64,000 bases of DNA from Marinobacter nitratireducens (GTDB lineage: Bacteria; Pseudomonadota; Gammaproteobacteria; Pseudomonadales; Oleiphilaceae): positions 1 to 64,000 of the forward strand of contig NZ_ANIE01000003.1 of NCBI RefSeq assembly GCF_000708045.1, in the 5' to 3' direction. Each line of letters opens with the position of its first letter. Within the stretch, counting starts at the first letter, position 1. The notes beneath the pieces are model-generated. The model was not told the origin of the DNA. It ran no database searches and saw only the letters and a list, made by a program, of their open reading frames with translations. Both the position numbers and the translations under genes were made by a program. Positions 27,356 to 35,156 of the stretch are shown piece by piece.

Positions 27356-28504
27356 ATGACAGTTTCTGTCCTGGTCGTTGATGATTCAGGCTTTTTCAGA
27401 AAACGGCTGACGGAAATCCTGGCCGCCTCTGGCCAGATCAAGGTAGTCGGTGCTGCCACCAACGGCCGTGAAGGAGTTGAGCTCGCAGAGAAGCTCCGGC
27501 CTGACGTCATTACAATGGATTATGAGATGCCCGTTCTTGATGGCATCTCCGCCGTGCGTGAGATCATGAGAAAGCACCCCACGCCGGTGCTGATGTTCTC
27601 GTCATTGACCTATGAAGGCGCTCGAGTCACGCTCGATGCCCTCGAGGCGGGGGCCGTGGATTTCCTGCCCAAAAACTTTGAAGAAATCGCACGGGATTCC
27701 AGTCAGTTACAGAAGATTTTGATACAGCGCATCCTGGATGTTGCAGGTAGTCGTCCGGGCTCCCGACCAGCGCCGTCTCCGGCCCCTGCGCGTCCCACCG
27801 CATCAGCACCGCGAAGTCGCCCGGAGCCCACCAGGCCGGCGGCCAGAACATCCATTGCGACACCAGCCCGATCACCTGAAAAGAACGCCGAGGTTCAGGC
27901 ACCACGTCGGCCTGCCCGCCGTGGTCCCGCCAAGCACTACAGTGTCGTTGGTATCGGTACGTCCACGGGCGGTCCGGTGGCACTGCAGAAGGTTCTGACC
28001 AAGTTACCGGCGTCCTTTCCTGCGCCGTTGGTATTGGTACAGCACATGCCTGCCAGTTTTACTCCGGCGTTTGCCGAGAGACTGAATAAGCTGTGCCAGA
28101 TTGAAGTTCGCCAGGCGGCGGATGGTGATATGCTCCGGCCAGGCTTGGCGTTACTCGCCCCCGGGGGCAAACAGATGATGATCGAAAATCGGGGAGGGCA
28201 GCCCCGTGTCCGGATTTTGCCGGGTGACGAGCGCCTGAATTACAAACCCTGCGTGGACGTCACTTTTGGATCTCTGGCCAAAAGTTTCCCTGGTAAGACC
28301 CTTGGTGTGATCCTGACGGGTATGGGAGCGGACGGGCGCGAGGGTTGCCGGATGATGAAACAGAGTGGGTCGGACGTCTGGTCTCAGGACGAGAGGTCGT
28401 CGGTCATCTACGGCATGCCAATGGCGGTCGCCAAAGCCGGACTCAGTGACGAAGTGCTGGCCCTGGACGACATCGGCCCGCGGTTGATTGAAGGTGTCAG
28501 CTGA
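27356..28504 (+). CDS. cheB: CheB, chemoreceptor glutamate methylesterase
   Basis: CheB demethylates and deamidates chemoreceptors when phosphorylated by CheA. The 382-residue product has a receiver domain (VLVVDDSGFFR; Asp55 in VITMDYEMP), an Ala/Pro/Arg-rich linker at about 130-195, and the methylesterase domain with the catalytic Ser in GIGTSTGGPVAL, His in LVQHMP and Asp in TGMGADG. GGAG lies six bases before the ATG. The stop shares a base with the motC start. Confidence 0.96.
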   Translation: MTVSVLVVDDSGFFRKRLTEILAASGQIKVVGAATNGREGVELAEKLRPDVITMDYEMPVLDGISAVREIMRKHPTPVLMFSSLTYEGARVTLDALEAGAVDFLPKNFEEIARDSSQLQKILIQRILDVAGSRPGSRPAPSPAPARPTASAPRSRPEPTRPAARTSIATPARSPEKNAEVQAPRRPARRGPAKHYSVVGIGTSTGGPVALQKVLTKLPASFPAPLVLVQHMPASFTPAFAERLNKLCQIEVRQAADGDMLRPGLALLAPGGKQMMIENRGGQPRVRILPGDERLNYKPCVDVTFGSLAKSFPGKTLGVILTGMGADGREGCRMMKQSGSDVWSQDERSSVIYGMPMAVAKAGLSDEVLALDDIGPRLIEGVS

Positions 28505-29244
28505 TGGATATCCTCAGTCTGCTGGGTATCGTCCTTGCGTTCGCGGCAATTCTTGGTGGTAACCTGCTTGAAGGCGGGGCTCTGAGCTCGCTTTTCAACG
28601 GTCCTGCGGCGTTGATCGTGGTCGGTGGCACCCTGGCGGCGACCATTCTGCAAACGTCCTGGCCCATGCTGAAGCGTGCGTTCAGCCAGGTTCGCTGGGT
28701 GTTTGTTCCTCCGTTCATTAGCCTCGAAGATGGCATCGGGAAGGTGATCGACTGGAGTGTGAAGGCGCGTAAGCAGGGTCTGCTGGGGCTGGAGGGGCTG
28801 GCTGAAAAGGAGCCTGAGAAATTTGCCCAAAAGGGCCTTCAACTGCTGGTTGATGGTGCTGAAACCGAGACGATTCGAAGCATACTGGAAGTGGATCTGG
28901 AATCCAGAGAGCAGAGGGATCTGGAATCCGCTAGAGTCTTTGAAGCAATGGGCGGTTATTCGCCGACCATTGGTATTATTGGTGCCGTTATGGGACTGAT
29001 CCAGGTGATGACCAATCTTGAGGATCCCCAGTCTCTGGGCGCCGGTATCGCGACTGCGTTCGTGGCGACAATCTATGGTGTCGCACTGGCCAACCTGCTG
29101 TTTTTCCCGGTGGCGAACAAGCTCCGGGGGATCGTCCGTGAACGCACGCGATACGAGGATATGATGATCGATGGGATCATCGCCATCGCAGACGGTGAGA
29201 ACCCAAAATCCATCGAATTGAGGCTGCGGGGCTTCCTGCAGTAG
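28504..29244 (+). CDS. motC: MotC, flagellar stator MotA-family protein
   Basis: MotC/MotD is the second, high-torque stator pair of Pseudomonas-type flagella. The 246-residue product has four membrane segments (about residues 1-20, 30-50, 145-165, 178-200) and the conserved PTIGIIGAVMGLIQVM region; charged residues in the cytoplasmic loop meet FliG. It shares one base with the cheB stop and is followed at once by motD. Placement after cheB is the Pseudomonas order. Confidence 0.94.
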   Translation: MDILSLLGIVLAFAAILGGNLLEGGALSSLFNGPAALIVVGGTLAATILQTSWPMLKRAFSQVRWVFVPPFISLEDGIGKVIDWSVKARKQGLLGLEGLAEKEPEKFAQKGLQLLVDGAETETIRSILEVDLESREQRDLESARVFEAMGGYSPTIGIIGAVMGLIQVMTNLEDPQSLGAGIATAFVATIYGVALANLLFFPVANKLRGIVRERTRYEDMMIDGIIAIADGENPKSIELRLRGFLQ

Positions 29245-29262
29245 CTCGTGAAAGGTCACCCC

Positions 29263-30045
29263 ATGCGTCGCCGTAGACAACCCCAGGACGATCTTCATAA
29301 CAAGGAGCGTTGGCTGATCTCCTACGCGGACTTCATTACGCTGCTGTTTGCCTTTTTTGTCGTAATGTATGCGGTCTCCTCGGTGAATGAGGGTAAATAT
29401 AAAGTGCTGTCGGAAACGCTCACGGGCGTCTTTAATGCGCCGCAGCGTTCGTTTCAGCCGATTGAGGTGGGCGATCGACCGCAGCGCTCCCTCAATGCCC
29501 CCGCCGATACGGTCATACCACCGGCAGTGACAGAAGCTCCGAGGAATTCTGAGCGCGACACTCAGGCTCGCACCGAGGTGCTCCGGGCAATGGCCGACCA
29601 ACTCTCGTTGGAGTTTGATGAGCTGATCAATCAGGGGGTTGTTACTCTGGAGACCAGTGATACCTGGCTGGAACTCAATCTGCCCAATAGCCTCCTGTTT
29701 GGCAGTGGTGACGCTGAGCCACACTATGATGCGTTTGAAGTTGTCGAGAAGATTGCCGTTGTGCTGAGGAACCGCGATAACGCGGTCAAGGTCGAGGGCT
29801 TTACCGACAACCAGCCGATAAACACCAATCGTTTCCCTTCCAACTGGGAACTTTCTGTCGCCCGGGCATCCGCAGTGGTTCGTATGCTGATGATGGAGGG
29901 GATTGAGCCGGAGCGCCTTGCCGCCGTTGGTTACGGGCAGTATCAACCGGTCGCCCGTAATGATACCGAGGAGGGGCGACGGCGTAACCGGCGCGTCGTG
30001 CTCCTGATTTCCCGTGATGCGAGCATCCGGGGAGCCATGCGGTAG
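29263..30045 (+). CDS. motD: MotD, flagellar stator MotB-family protein
   Basis: MotD carries the proton-binding Asp and anchors the stator to peptidoglycan. The product (about 260 residues) has a membrane segment at the N-terminus (WLISYADFITLLFAFFVVMY, with the family Asp in SYADF), and a C-terminal OmpA-like peptidoglycan domain (VEGFTDNQPI, NWELSVARASAVVRMLM, GRRRNRRVVLLI). The ATG at 29263 is preferred over GTG 29248, having AAGGT nearby. In P. aeruginosa MotD is also linked to c-di-GMP control of swarming. Confidence 0.93.
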   Translation: MRRRRQPQDDLHNKERWLISYADFITLLFAFFVVMYAVSSVNEGKYKVLSETLTGVFNAPQRSFQPIEVGDRPQRSLNAPADTVIPPAVTEAPRNSERDTQARTEVLRAMADQLSLEFDELINQGVVTLETSDTWLELNLPNSLLFGSGDAEPHYDAFEVVEKIAVVLRNRDNAVKVEGFTDNQPINTNRFPSNWELSVARASAVVRMLMMEGIEPERLAAVGYGQYQPVARNDTEEGRRRNRRVVLLISRDASIRGAMR

Positions 30046-30162
30046 TCTGCGACTCGGCTCTTGCGTATGTCCTCGTTGGCACGGTTCCTGTATTAATCCC
30101 CTTTAATGAGCAAACAACGGCAACGGGTTGCCGGTTTTCGTCTCCAGGCGCGGGCTCCCGGT

Positions 30163-30189
30163 TCAAGTTGAGTCCGTTCCGGCCGATAA
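30163..30189 (+). promoter_or_regulatory. FliA (sigma-28) promoter upstream of parC
   Basis: A TCAAGTT -35 element (30163-30169), then GCCGATAA (30182-30189) with the canonical spacing, an almost perfect match to TAAAGTTT-N11-GCCGATAA. It lies 56 bases before the parC start, in a 199-base gap after motD. It suggests that parC, parP and following genes form a FliA-driven late unit. Confidence 0.8.
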
Positions 30190-30244
30190 ACCCTGAAGCC
30201 ATGTTTGAAACTGAAGTCAGTGACGTATCTCTGGAGATGCAAGC

Positions 30245-31042
30245 GTGCGAATCTGGGCGGTAGCCAATCAGAAAGGTGGTGTTGGAAAAACCACGTCCGT
30301 GGTCTCTCTGGGAGGCTTGCTTGCCGAGCGTGGTAAGCGCGTTCTGGTGGTGGATCTTGATCCCCATGGTTCCCTGACCAGCTGGTTTGGCTACGATCCG
30401 GACACCATTGCCCACAGTGTTTTTGATTTGTTCCAGCACCAGGGCAAAGTGCCGGAAGGTCTGCCGGCACAGCTGATCACCGAGACCGGCTGTAACGGGT
30501 TGTCACTGCTTCCTGCCAGTACTGCGTTGGCAACGTTGGAACGTCGGATGGTGGGCGTGGAAGGCATGGGGCTGATCATTTCCCGCGCCCTGGCTCAACT
30601 GTGGGACGATTTTGATTACGTCATTCTGGATAACACGCCGTCGCTGGGCGTGCTGATGGTCAATGCCCTGGCCGCGGCCCAGCACCTGATCATTCCAGTA
30701 CAGACCGAGTTCCTTGCCATCAAGGGGCTTGAGCGCATGTTGCATACCCTGAAGATGATCATGCGATCCCAGAAAAATGAGCTGCCTTACACCATTGTGC
30801 CGACCCTGTTTGATCGACGCACCCAGGCTTCGGTGAAGAGTCTGAATCTGCTCCGAAAAACCTACCAGGAAAGTCTCTGGCGTTTTGCGATCCCGGTCGA
30901 CACGAAATTCCGCGATGCGAGTCAGATGGGAAAAACGCCTTCGGTGCTTGATCCTTCCACGCATGGTGTCAGGGCATACACTCATCTGCTGGACGACTTG
31001 CTGGCCAGAACCGAATCCGTGACGGAGCGTCAGCATGGCTGA
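30245..31042 (+). CDS. parC: ParC, ParA-family ATPase for polar chemotaxis arrays
   Basis: A 265-residue ParA-like ATPase with deviant Walker A KGGVGKTT (residues 10-17), switch DLDPHGSLTSWFG and Walker B-like YVILDNTPSLGVL. Orthologues in this position (after motCD, before a CheW-like gene) are ParC, which brings chemosensory arrays to the cell pole and shares them at division in Vibrio and Pseudomonas; this role is inferred from context. The GTG start has GGAG at 30232-30236. It overlaps the next gene by eight bases. Confidence 0.85.
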   Translation: MRIWAVANQKGGVGKTTSVVSLGGLLAERGKRVLVVDLDPHGSLTSWFGYDPDTIAHSVFDLFQHQGKVPEGLPAQLITETGCNGLSLLPASTALATLERRMVGVEGMGLIISRALAQLWDDFDYVILDNTPSLGVLMVNALAAAQHLIIPVQTEFLAIKGLERMLHTLKMIMRSQKNELPYTIVPTLFDRRTQASVKSLNLLRKTYQESLWRFAIPVDTKFRDASQMGKTPSVLDPSTHGVRAYTHLLDDLLARTESVTERQHG

Positions 31043-31778
31043 CGAAAAATTGACAAAGCTGGCCGATCCGAAAACGGCCATCGCCAGCTATTTGGATGAT
31101 CTTCTGCACACGGCCACGGATTCCGCCCGTTTGGAGGAGGAAGAGGTGGTCGTTGCAGAGCCCGTGGCTGAAGCCAGGTCAGAGTCTGCTCCCGAGCCAG
31201 AGCCAGAGCCAGAGCCAGAACCGATCGTAAAACCGGTCGTCAAGGAGCCGCCAAACCCGGTTGAAGTTGCTTACCCGGAACCAAAACCTGAGCCCGCAGC
31301 GCCTCCGGGGCGCCCGGAGTGGTCGGAAGAGCCGTTTGAGTGTCTGATCTTTACCGTGGCGGGGTTGCAGTTAGCCGTACCACTGATCCTGCTCGGTGCA
31401 ATCCACCGGATCGAAGAAGAAATTCGACCGATTCCCGGCAGCCCTCGCTGGTACATGGGTATTCGGGCAGATCGCGACCAGAATCTTCGTGTGGTGGATA
31501 CAGCGGAATGGATCATGGCAGGGCGCGTGCCAGAGGGTGTCCGTGACAATTACCGCTTTGTGATCCGGCTTGATAACAGCGAATGGGGATTGGCCTGTGA
31601 CGATGTAGCGCAGTCGTTTACACTTCGACCCGATGAGGTTCGTTGGCGTACGGCCCGGAGCAAGCGGCCATGGCTAGCCGGAACGGTTATTGATCACATG
31701 TGCGCGTTGATTGATGTACGCACAATGGCAGATTTACTGGTCCGGGCAGAGCGAGAGCACCATCTGGACCTGAACTGA
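31035..31778 (+). CDS. parP: ParP, CheW-like array-localising partner of ParC
   Basis: A 247-residue protein with an acidic/proline-rich N-terminal half and a C-terminal CheW-like domain (about residues 100-240; ECLIFTVAGLQLAVPL, WYMGIRADRDQNLRVVD). ParP proteins have this build; the CheW-like domain joins the CheA arrays and the N-terminal part binds ParC. Codons 54-62 come from four exact tandem GAGCCA hexamers plus a variant, giving a Glu-Pro run whose length could change. It overlaps parC by eight bases. Confidence 0.85.
   Translation: MADEKLTKLADPKTAIASYLDDLLHTATDSARLEEEEVVVAEPVAEARSESAPEPEPEPEPEPIVKPVVKEPPNPVEVAYPEPKPEPAAPPGRPEWSEEPFECLIFTVAGLQLAVPLILLGAIHRIEEEIRPIPGSPRWYMGIRADRDQNLRVVDTAEWIMAGRVPEGVRDNYRFVIRLDNSEWGLACDDVAQSFTLRPDEVRWRTARSKRPWLAGTVIDHMCALIDVRTMADLLVRAEREHHLDLN
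31194..31223 (+). repeat. GAGCCA hexamer tandem repeat inside parP
   Basis: Four exact GAGCCA units (31194-31217) followed by GAACCG. Hexamers keep the reading frame and encode alternating Glu-Pro in the flexible N-terminal part of ParP. Confidence 0.85.
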
Positions 31779-31814
31779 AGAAAACTTCGGTTACTCAATG
31801 AAACCGAGCCGGAC

Positions 31815-31830
31815 TGGCACGGTTTGTGCC
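31815..31830 (+). promoter_or_regulatory. possible sigma-54 promoter upstream of cheW
   Basis: TGGCACG (31815-31821) followed by GTGCC with GG and GC ten bases apart, 82 bases before cheW. The -24 half is perfect, but the -12 half is GTGC not TTGC, and the sequence is also the perfect palindrome GGCAC-GGTTT-GTGCC (31816-31830), so it may instead be an operator or RNA hairpin. Confidence 0.4.
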
Positions 31831-31911
31831 CTTAACTATAGTATTGGGCACTGATGATGAATTTTTGACGATCAGGTTGCCCGCGGGCAGCCTCACAGGA
31901 GATCTAGCACT

Positions 31912-32400
31912 ATGGCTTCCCCCAGCGGACAACCGAATCAGTCCCAGGACGATCAGGTACTGCAGTACGTGACCTTCCGCCTGGATGATGAGACCTACGG
32001 TCTGAACGTCATGCAGATCCAGGAAGTGCTGAGATACACCGAGATCGCTCCGGTTCCGGGAGCGCCGGACTACGTGCTCGGCATCATCAACCTGCGGGGC
32101 AACGTGGTTACGGTTATCGACACCCGTCGCCGGTTCGGCCTGGCGGACGCAGATGTCACGGACGCCACCCGTATTGTGGTGATGGAATCTGCAAACCAGG
32201 TCATGGGCATTCTGGTGGATTCCGTGGCGGAAGTGGTTTACCTGAAATCCAGTGAAATTGAGACTGCGCCGAATGTGGGTAATGAGGAAAGTGCCAGATT
32301 TATCCAGGGCGTGTGCAACAAGGATGGCGAGCTGATCATTCTGGTCGAGTTCGACAAGATGCTGACTGAAAACGAATGGGCGGAAATCGCCTCGCTGTAA
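31912..32400 (+). CDS. cheW: CheW, chemotaxis coupling protein
   Basis: CheW links CheA to chemoreceptors. The 162-residue single-domain product shows the family features TFRLDDETYGLNVMQIQEVLRY near residue 22 (quoted as region), the APDYVLGIINLRGNVVTVID motif and the C-terminal EIETAPNVG segment. It follows parP by 133 bases, with a palindrome in the gap, and precedes a DUF2802 gene, the order known from Pseudomonas. Confidence 0.95.
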   Translation: MASPSGQPNQSQDDQVLQYVTFRLDDETYGLNVMQIQEVLRYTEIAPVPGAPDYVLGIINLRGNVVTVIDTRRRFGLADADVTDATRIVVMESANQVMGILVDSVAEVVYLKSSEIETAPNVGNEESARFIQGVCNKDGELIILVEFDKMLTENEWAEIASL

Positions 32401-32454
32401 CATTCAGCGACAACGATGGACGCCTTTCGTGAATACCAACGGGAGACGTCCGTC

Positions 32455-32847
32455 ATGTTTGCAGAAATTCCTACCTATGTTCCCTGGGGCCTGACAGCCA
32501 TGGCCCTTTGTCTTGTCCTCATCCAGGGCGTCCGGCAGAGTCGCCAGATCCGTCAGCTCCGAGGTTCTCTCAAGGAGCGATGCGACACACTCGGTCGTGA
32601 GCTTCACGCCACTACTAGCGGCAGTATGGGGGTGGGGCAGCGGCTGGTGGCGTGCGAGCGACAGCTGCACGAGCTGCGGACCATGCTTGATGAGATGCGC
32701 CAGAATGATCCTCTCCGGATTTCTTACGATGAAGCGTCCCGGTTGGTTGATTTGGGGGCAGAGATCGACGATCTTATGAATACGTGCGGAATATCCCGCC
32801 CCGAGGCCGAACTGGTGTCCGCGTTGAGAAAGCGCCAGGCGGCCTGA
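32455..32847 (+). CDS. DUF2802 membrane-anchored protein
   Basis: A 130-residue protein with one N-terminal membrane segment (about residues 7-25, WGLTAMALCLVLIQGV), a coiled-coil stretch (QIRQLRGSLKERCDTL, LVACERQLHELRTML) and a conserved helical C-terminus (YDEASRLVDLGAEIDDLM, CGISRPEAELVSAL). This is the DUF2802 layout; such genes regularly follow cheW in Pseudomonas-type clusters but their function is not established. ATG 32455 with GGGAGA upstream is preferred over ATG 32416, which has no ribosome site. Confidence 0.78.
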   Translation: MFAEIPTYVPWGLTAMALCLVLIQGVRQSRQIRQLRGSLKERCDTLGRELHATTSGSMGVGQRLVACERQLHELRTMLDEMRQNDPLRISYDEASRLVDLGAEIDDLMNTCGISRPEAELVSALRKRQAA

Positions 32848-32873
32848 GACGCTGCCGTTAAGAGCGCTATTGA

Positions 32874-35156
32874 ATGAAAGCTATTTACCCGAGGGCCCGT
32901 GAGGCCCTCCTTGCCGTTTCCCGACATGAATTTGTTGCCGGTTCGGATCTTGTAGGATCCATCACTGGTCATTCCATTCCCAGAGAAGAAACTGTCAGTC
33001 ATATCCTCGAGGTGATGCCGGAGGTGGAACCGGATCAGATCGTGATGCACGTCGGCGGTGGCTCTGGTTACCTTGCTGCGGTTCTTTCCGGCCTGGCGCA
33101 GAGAGTGATCTACGTCGAGAAAAATGCCGCCGTTGCCGAGGCGGCCCGGGAACGTTTCTTCAGGCTTGGTAAGCATAATGTGGATGTGGTTGCCAAGAGT
33201 GTTGAGCAGACACTGGATCTCGATCAGCCGTGCGACACCATCCTTTGCACCACATTCATTGATGACCGGAACGTTATGGCTTCCTATCTTCGGGAAGGCG
33301 GTCATCTGATGTGTCTCGAAGGTCGGGCGGGCCCTGTTCCCAGCCTTGCCATGTTCGAGAAGCATGACGGCAAGCTGCAGCGTGTTCGAACCCTTGGCTG
33401 GATCGACTTCAACCGTAATGCGGAACAAATTCTGATTGACCTCGGTGTCGTAGACGAGCATGCGTTGGCTGCGGCTAAAGATGAAGCAGCCAGGGAAGAC
33501 TGCCGTTTGCTGGATCTGCTGCGCCGAAAACTCAATCTTGAAGAGGCTGAGTTGTACAAATCTCTGGCCCGGCAGAGGGGGATGGAGTTCCGGGACGGCG
33601 ACGAGTTACTGAACAGCCTTCAACCAAAGCTGTTCCGCCGGTTTTCCCGGACTTTCCTGGACCTCTCCCGGATGATTCCGGTTCAGGAAGAGGGAGACAA
33701 GGTTGTCGTAGCGACAGATGATCCAGACGCCAGGACAGACCAGCTTGAGCGGATGACCGGCAACCAGGCCGTGGAGTGTGTTCTGGTGACACCGACGGAT
33801 TTTCGGCGCCTCTGGTCTGCTCTGGATCTGACGGTCAAGGGTAATCGGTTTGTGGCAGATCATGCTGCTGCGCCGGAAACCAGTGACAAAGCATCGAATG
33901 GGGATCTTCTGGGCGGCGACCAGAAAAATAGTAATGGCCACGTCAGCCCCTATCTGGTGTCCGTCTACGAGGCCATTCTGCTGGACGCGGTCAGTGAGAA
34001 AGCCAGCGATATTCATATCGAGCAGTACGAGGACCGGGTTCGTATCCGGCTGCGGGTCGACGGGGATCTCCATGACCTTCCCCAGTACCAGTTGTCGCCC
34101 CGTGAAATCAAAGGTGTCATTAACGTCATCAAACTCCGGGCTGAGCTGAATATCGCCGAACACCGATTGCCTCAGGGTGGGCGTTCGCGCTTGCAGCTCG
34201 GGGACATGGCATACGATCTCCGGATTCAGACCCAGCCTTCATTACACGGCGAAAACGCGATTATCCGTCTGCTGCCCCAAACCGGTCGGGCAATGACCAT
34301 TGAAGAGCTGGGGATGTCAAAACAGATCGGCGGTCGCTATCAGCGCCTCCTCGATAACCCGGCAGGGCTGGTGTTGGTTGTCGGCCCCACGGGCTCGGGC
34401 AAGTCAACAACGCTTTACGCCGGTTTGCAGACGTTGGCGGATGACGGTCGCCGAAAGGTGATTACCGTTGAGGATCCCATCGAATATTCCATCGATAACA
34501 TCCAGCAGACTCGGGTGCGGGCAGAGATTGGCTTTGGCTTCGCCGACGCCATGAAAGCGTTCGTCAGGGAAGATCCGGATGTCATTCTGGTCGGTGAAAT
34601 TCGTGACCAGGAGACGGCTCTGGAAGCCATCCGAGCCTCCCAGACAGGCCACGTGGTGTTGTCGACCCTACACTGCAACGATGCCGTGGATTCCCTGCAG
34701 CGGCTCTATGATCTGGGCATTCACCCAAATTCCATTGCCGGTGAGCTGCTGGCGGTCATTGCCCAGCGACTTGCCAAGCGAATTTGTGAGCATTGCCGGA
34801 AACCAGCCACCCCTGACGCAGATATTCTCGAGGAGTTGTTCCCTGACGGACCACCCGCGAATTTCCGATGCTTTGAGGGAGATGGCTGTAACAACTGCAA
34901 TGGGCGCGGAACTCATGGGCGAGTGGCCATTGTTGAATACATGGAGGTCGATTCCGATATCCGCAATGCCATTTCCAGTCAGCCGCCGATAGGAGAACTG
35001 CGTTGGCGGGCACTGGACGCTGGCTTGGTCACCATGCGTGACAGTGCGTTGGACCATGTTATTGAGGGCATTATTCCGTTGTCGGAGCTGCCACGTATCC
35101 TGCCCAGGGAGCGGATGGCTCCGGAAGTTCGTGGTGGCCGGAGGTCCCGTTCATGA
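32874..35156 (+). CDS. fusion: PCMT-like methyltransferase fold + MshEN-like region + PilB/GspE-type ATPase
   Basis: A 760-residue three-part protein. Residues 1-190 resemble protein-L-isoaspartate O-methyltransferase: SGSITGHSIPREETV-like start and SAM loop VGGGSGYLAAVLS near residue 61. Residues about 183-325 resemble the GspE/PilB N-terminal (MshEN) domain, with two LxxLxxxxxLxxxxLxxxLA-type helices (ILIDLGVVDEHALAAA and RLLDLLRRKLNLEEAELY). Residues about 350-740 are a secretion ATPase with Walker A GPTGSGKST (504-512), Walker B VILVGEIRD (570-578), the His box and the zinc-type cysteines C638, C641, C672, C675. ATPases of this class drive type IV pili or type II secretion, but no pilus or secretion gene is nearby. 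It lies 26 bases after the DUF2802 gene and overlaps the next gene by four bases. Function unknown. Confidence 0.85.
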   Translation: MKAIYPRAREALLAVSRHEFVAGSDLVGSITGHSIPREETVSHILEVMPEVEPDQIVMHVGGGSGYLAAVLSGLAQRVIYVEKNAAVAEAARERFFRLGKHNVDVVAKSVEQTLDLDQPCDTILCTTFIDDRNVMASYLREGGHLMCLEGRAGPVPSLAMFEKHDGKLQRVRTLGWIDFNRNAEQILIDLGVVDEHALAAAKDEAAREDCRLLDLLRRKLNLEEAELYKSLARQRGMEFRDGDELLNSLQPKLFRRFSRTFLDLSRMIPVQEEGDKVVVATDDPDARTDQLERMTGNQAVECVLVTPTDFRRLWSALDLTVKGNRFVADHAAAPETSDKASNGDLLGGDQKNSNGHVSPYLVSVYEAILLDAVSEKASDIHIEQYEDRVRIRLRVDGDLHDLPQYQLSPREIKGVINVIKLRAELNIAEHRLPQGGRSRLQLGDMAYDLRIQTQPSLHGENAIIRLLPQTGRAMTIEELGMSKQIGGRYQRLLDNPAGLVLVVGPTGSGKSTTLYAGLQTLADDGRRKVITVEDPIEYSIDNIQQTRVRAEIGFGFADAMKAFVREDPDVILVGEIRDQETALEAIRASQTGHVVLSTLHCNDAVDSLQRLYDLGIHPNSIAGELLAVIAQRLAKRICEHCRKPATPDADILEELFPDGPPANFRCFEGDGCNNCNGRGTHGRVAIVEYMEVDSDIRNAISSQPPIGELRWRALDAGLVTMRDSALDHVIEGIIPLSELPRILPRERMAPEVRGGRRSRS

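Noticed and set aside
28408..29946. Long minus-strand open frame (512 codons) opposite motC-motD
   Set aside because: Shadow of well-supported plus-strand genes; His/Gln/Arg-rich translation with no family features.
30077..30092. TGGCACG -24-like element after motD
   Set aside because: The -12 position reads GT rather than GC; the nearby FliA promoter explains the gap better.
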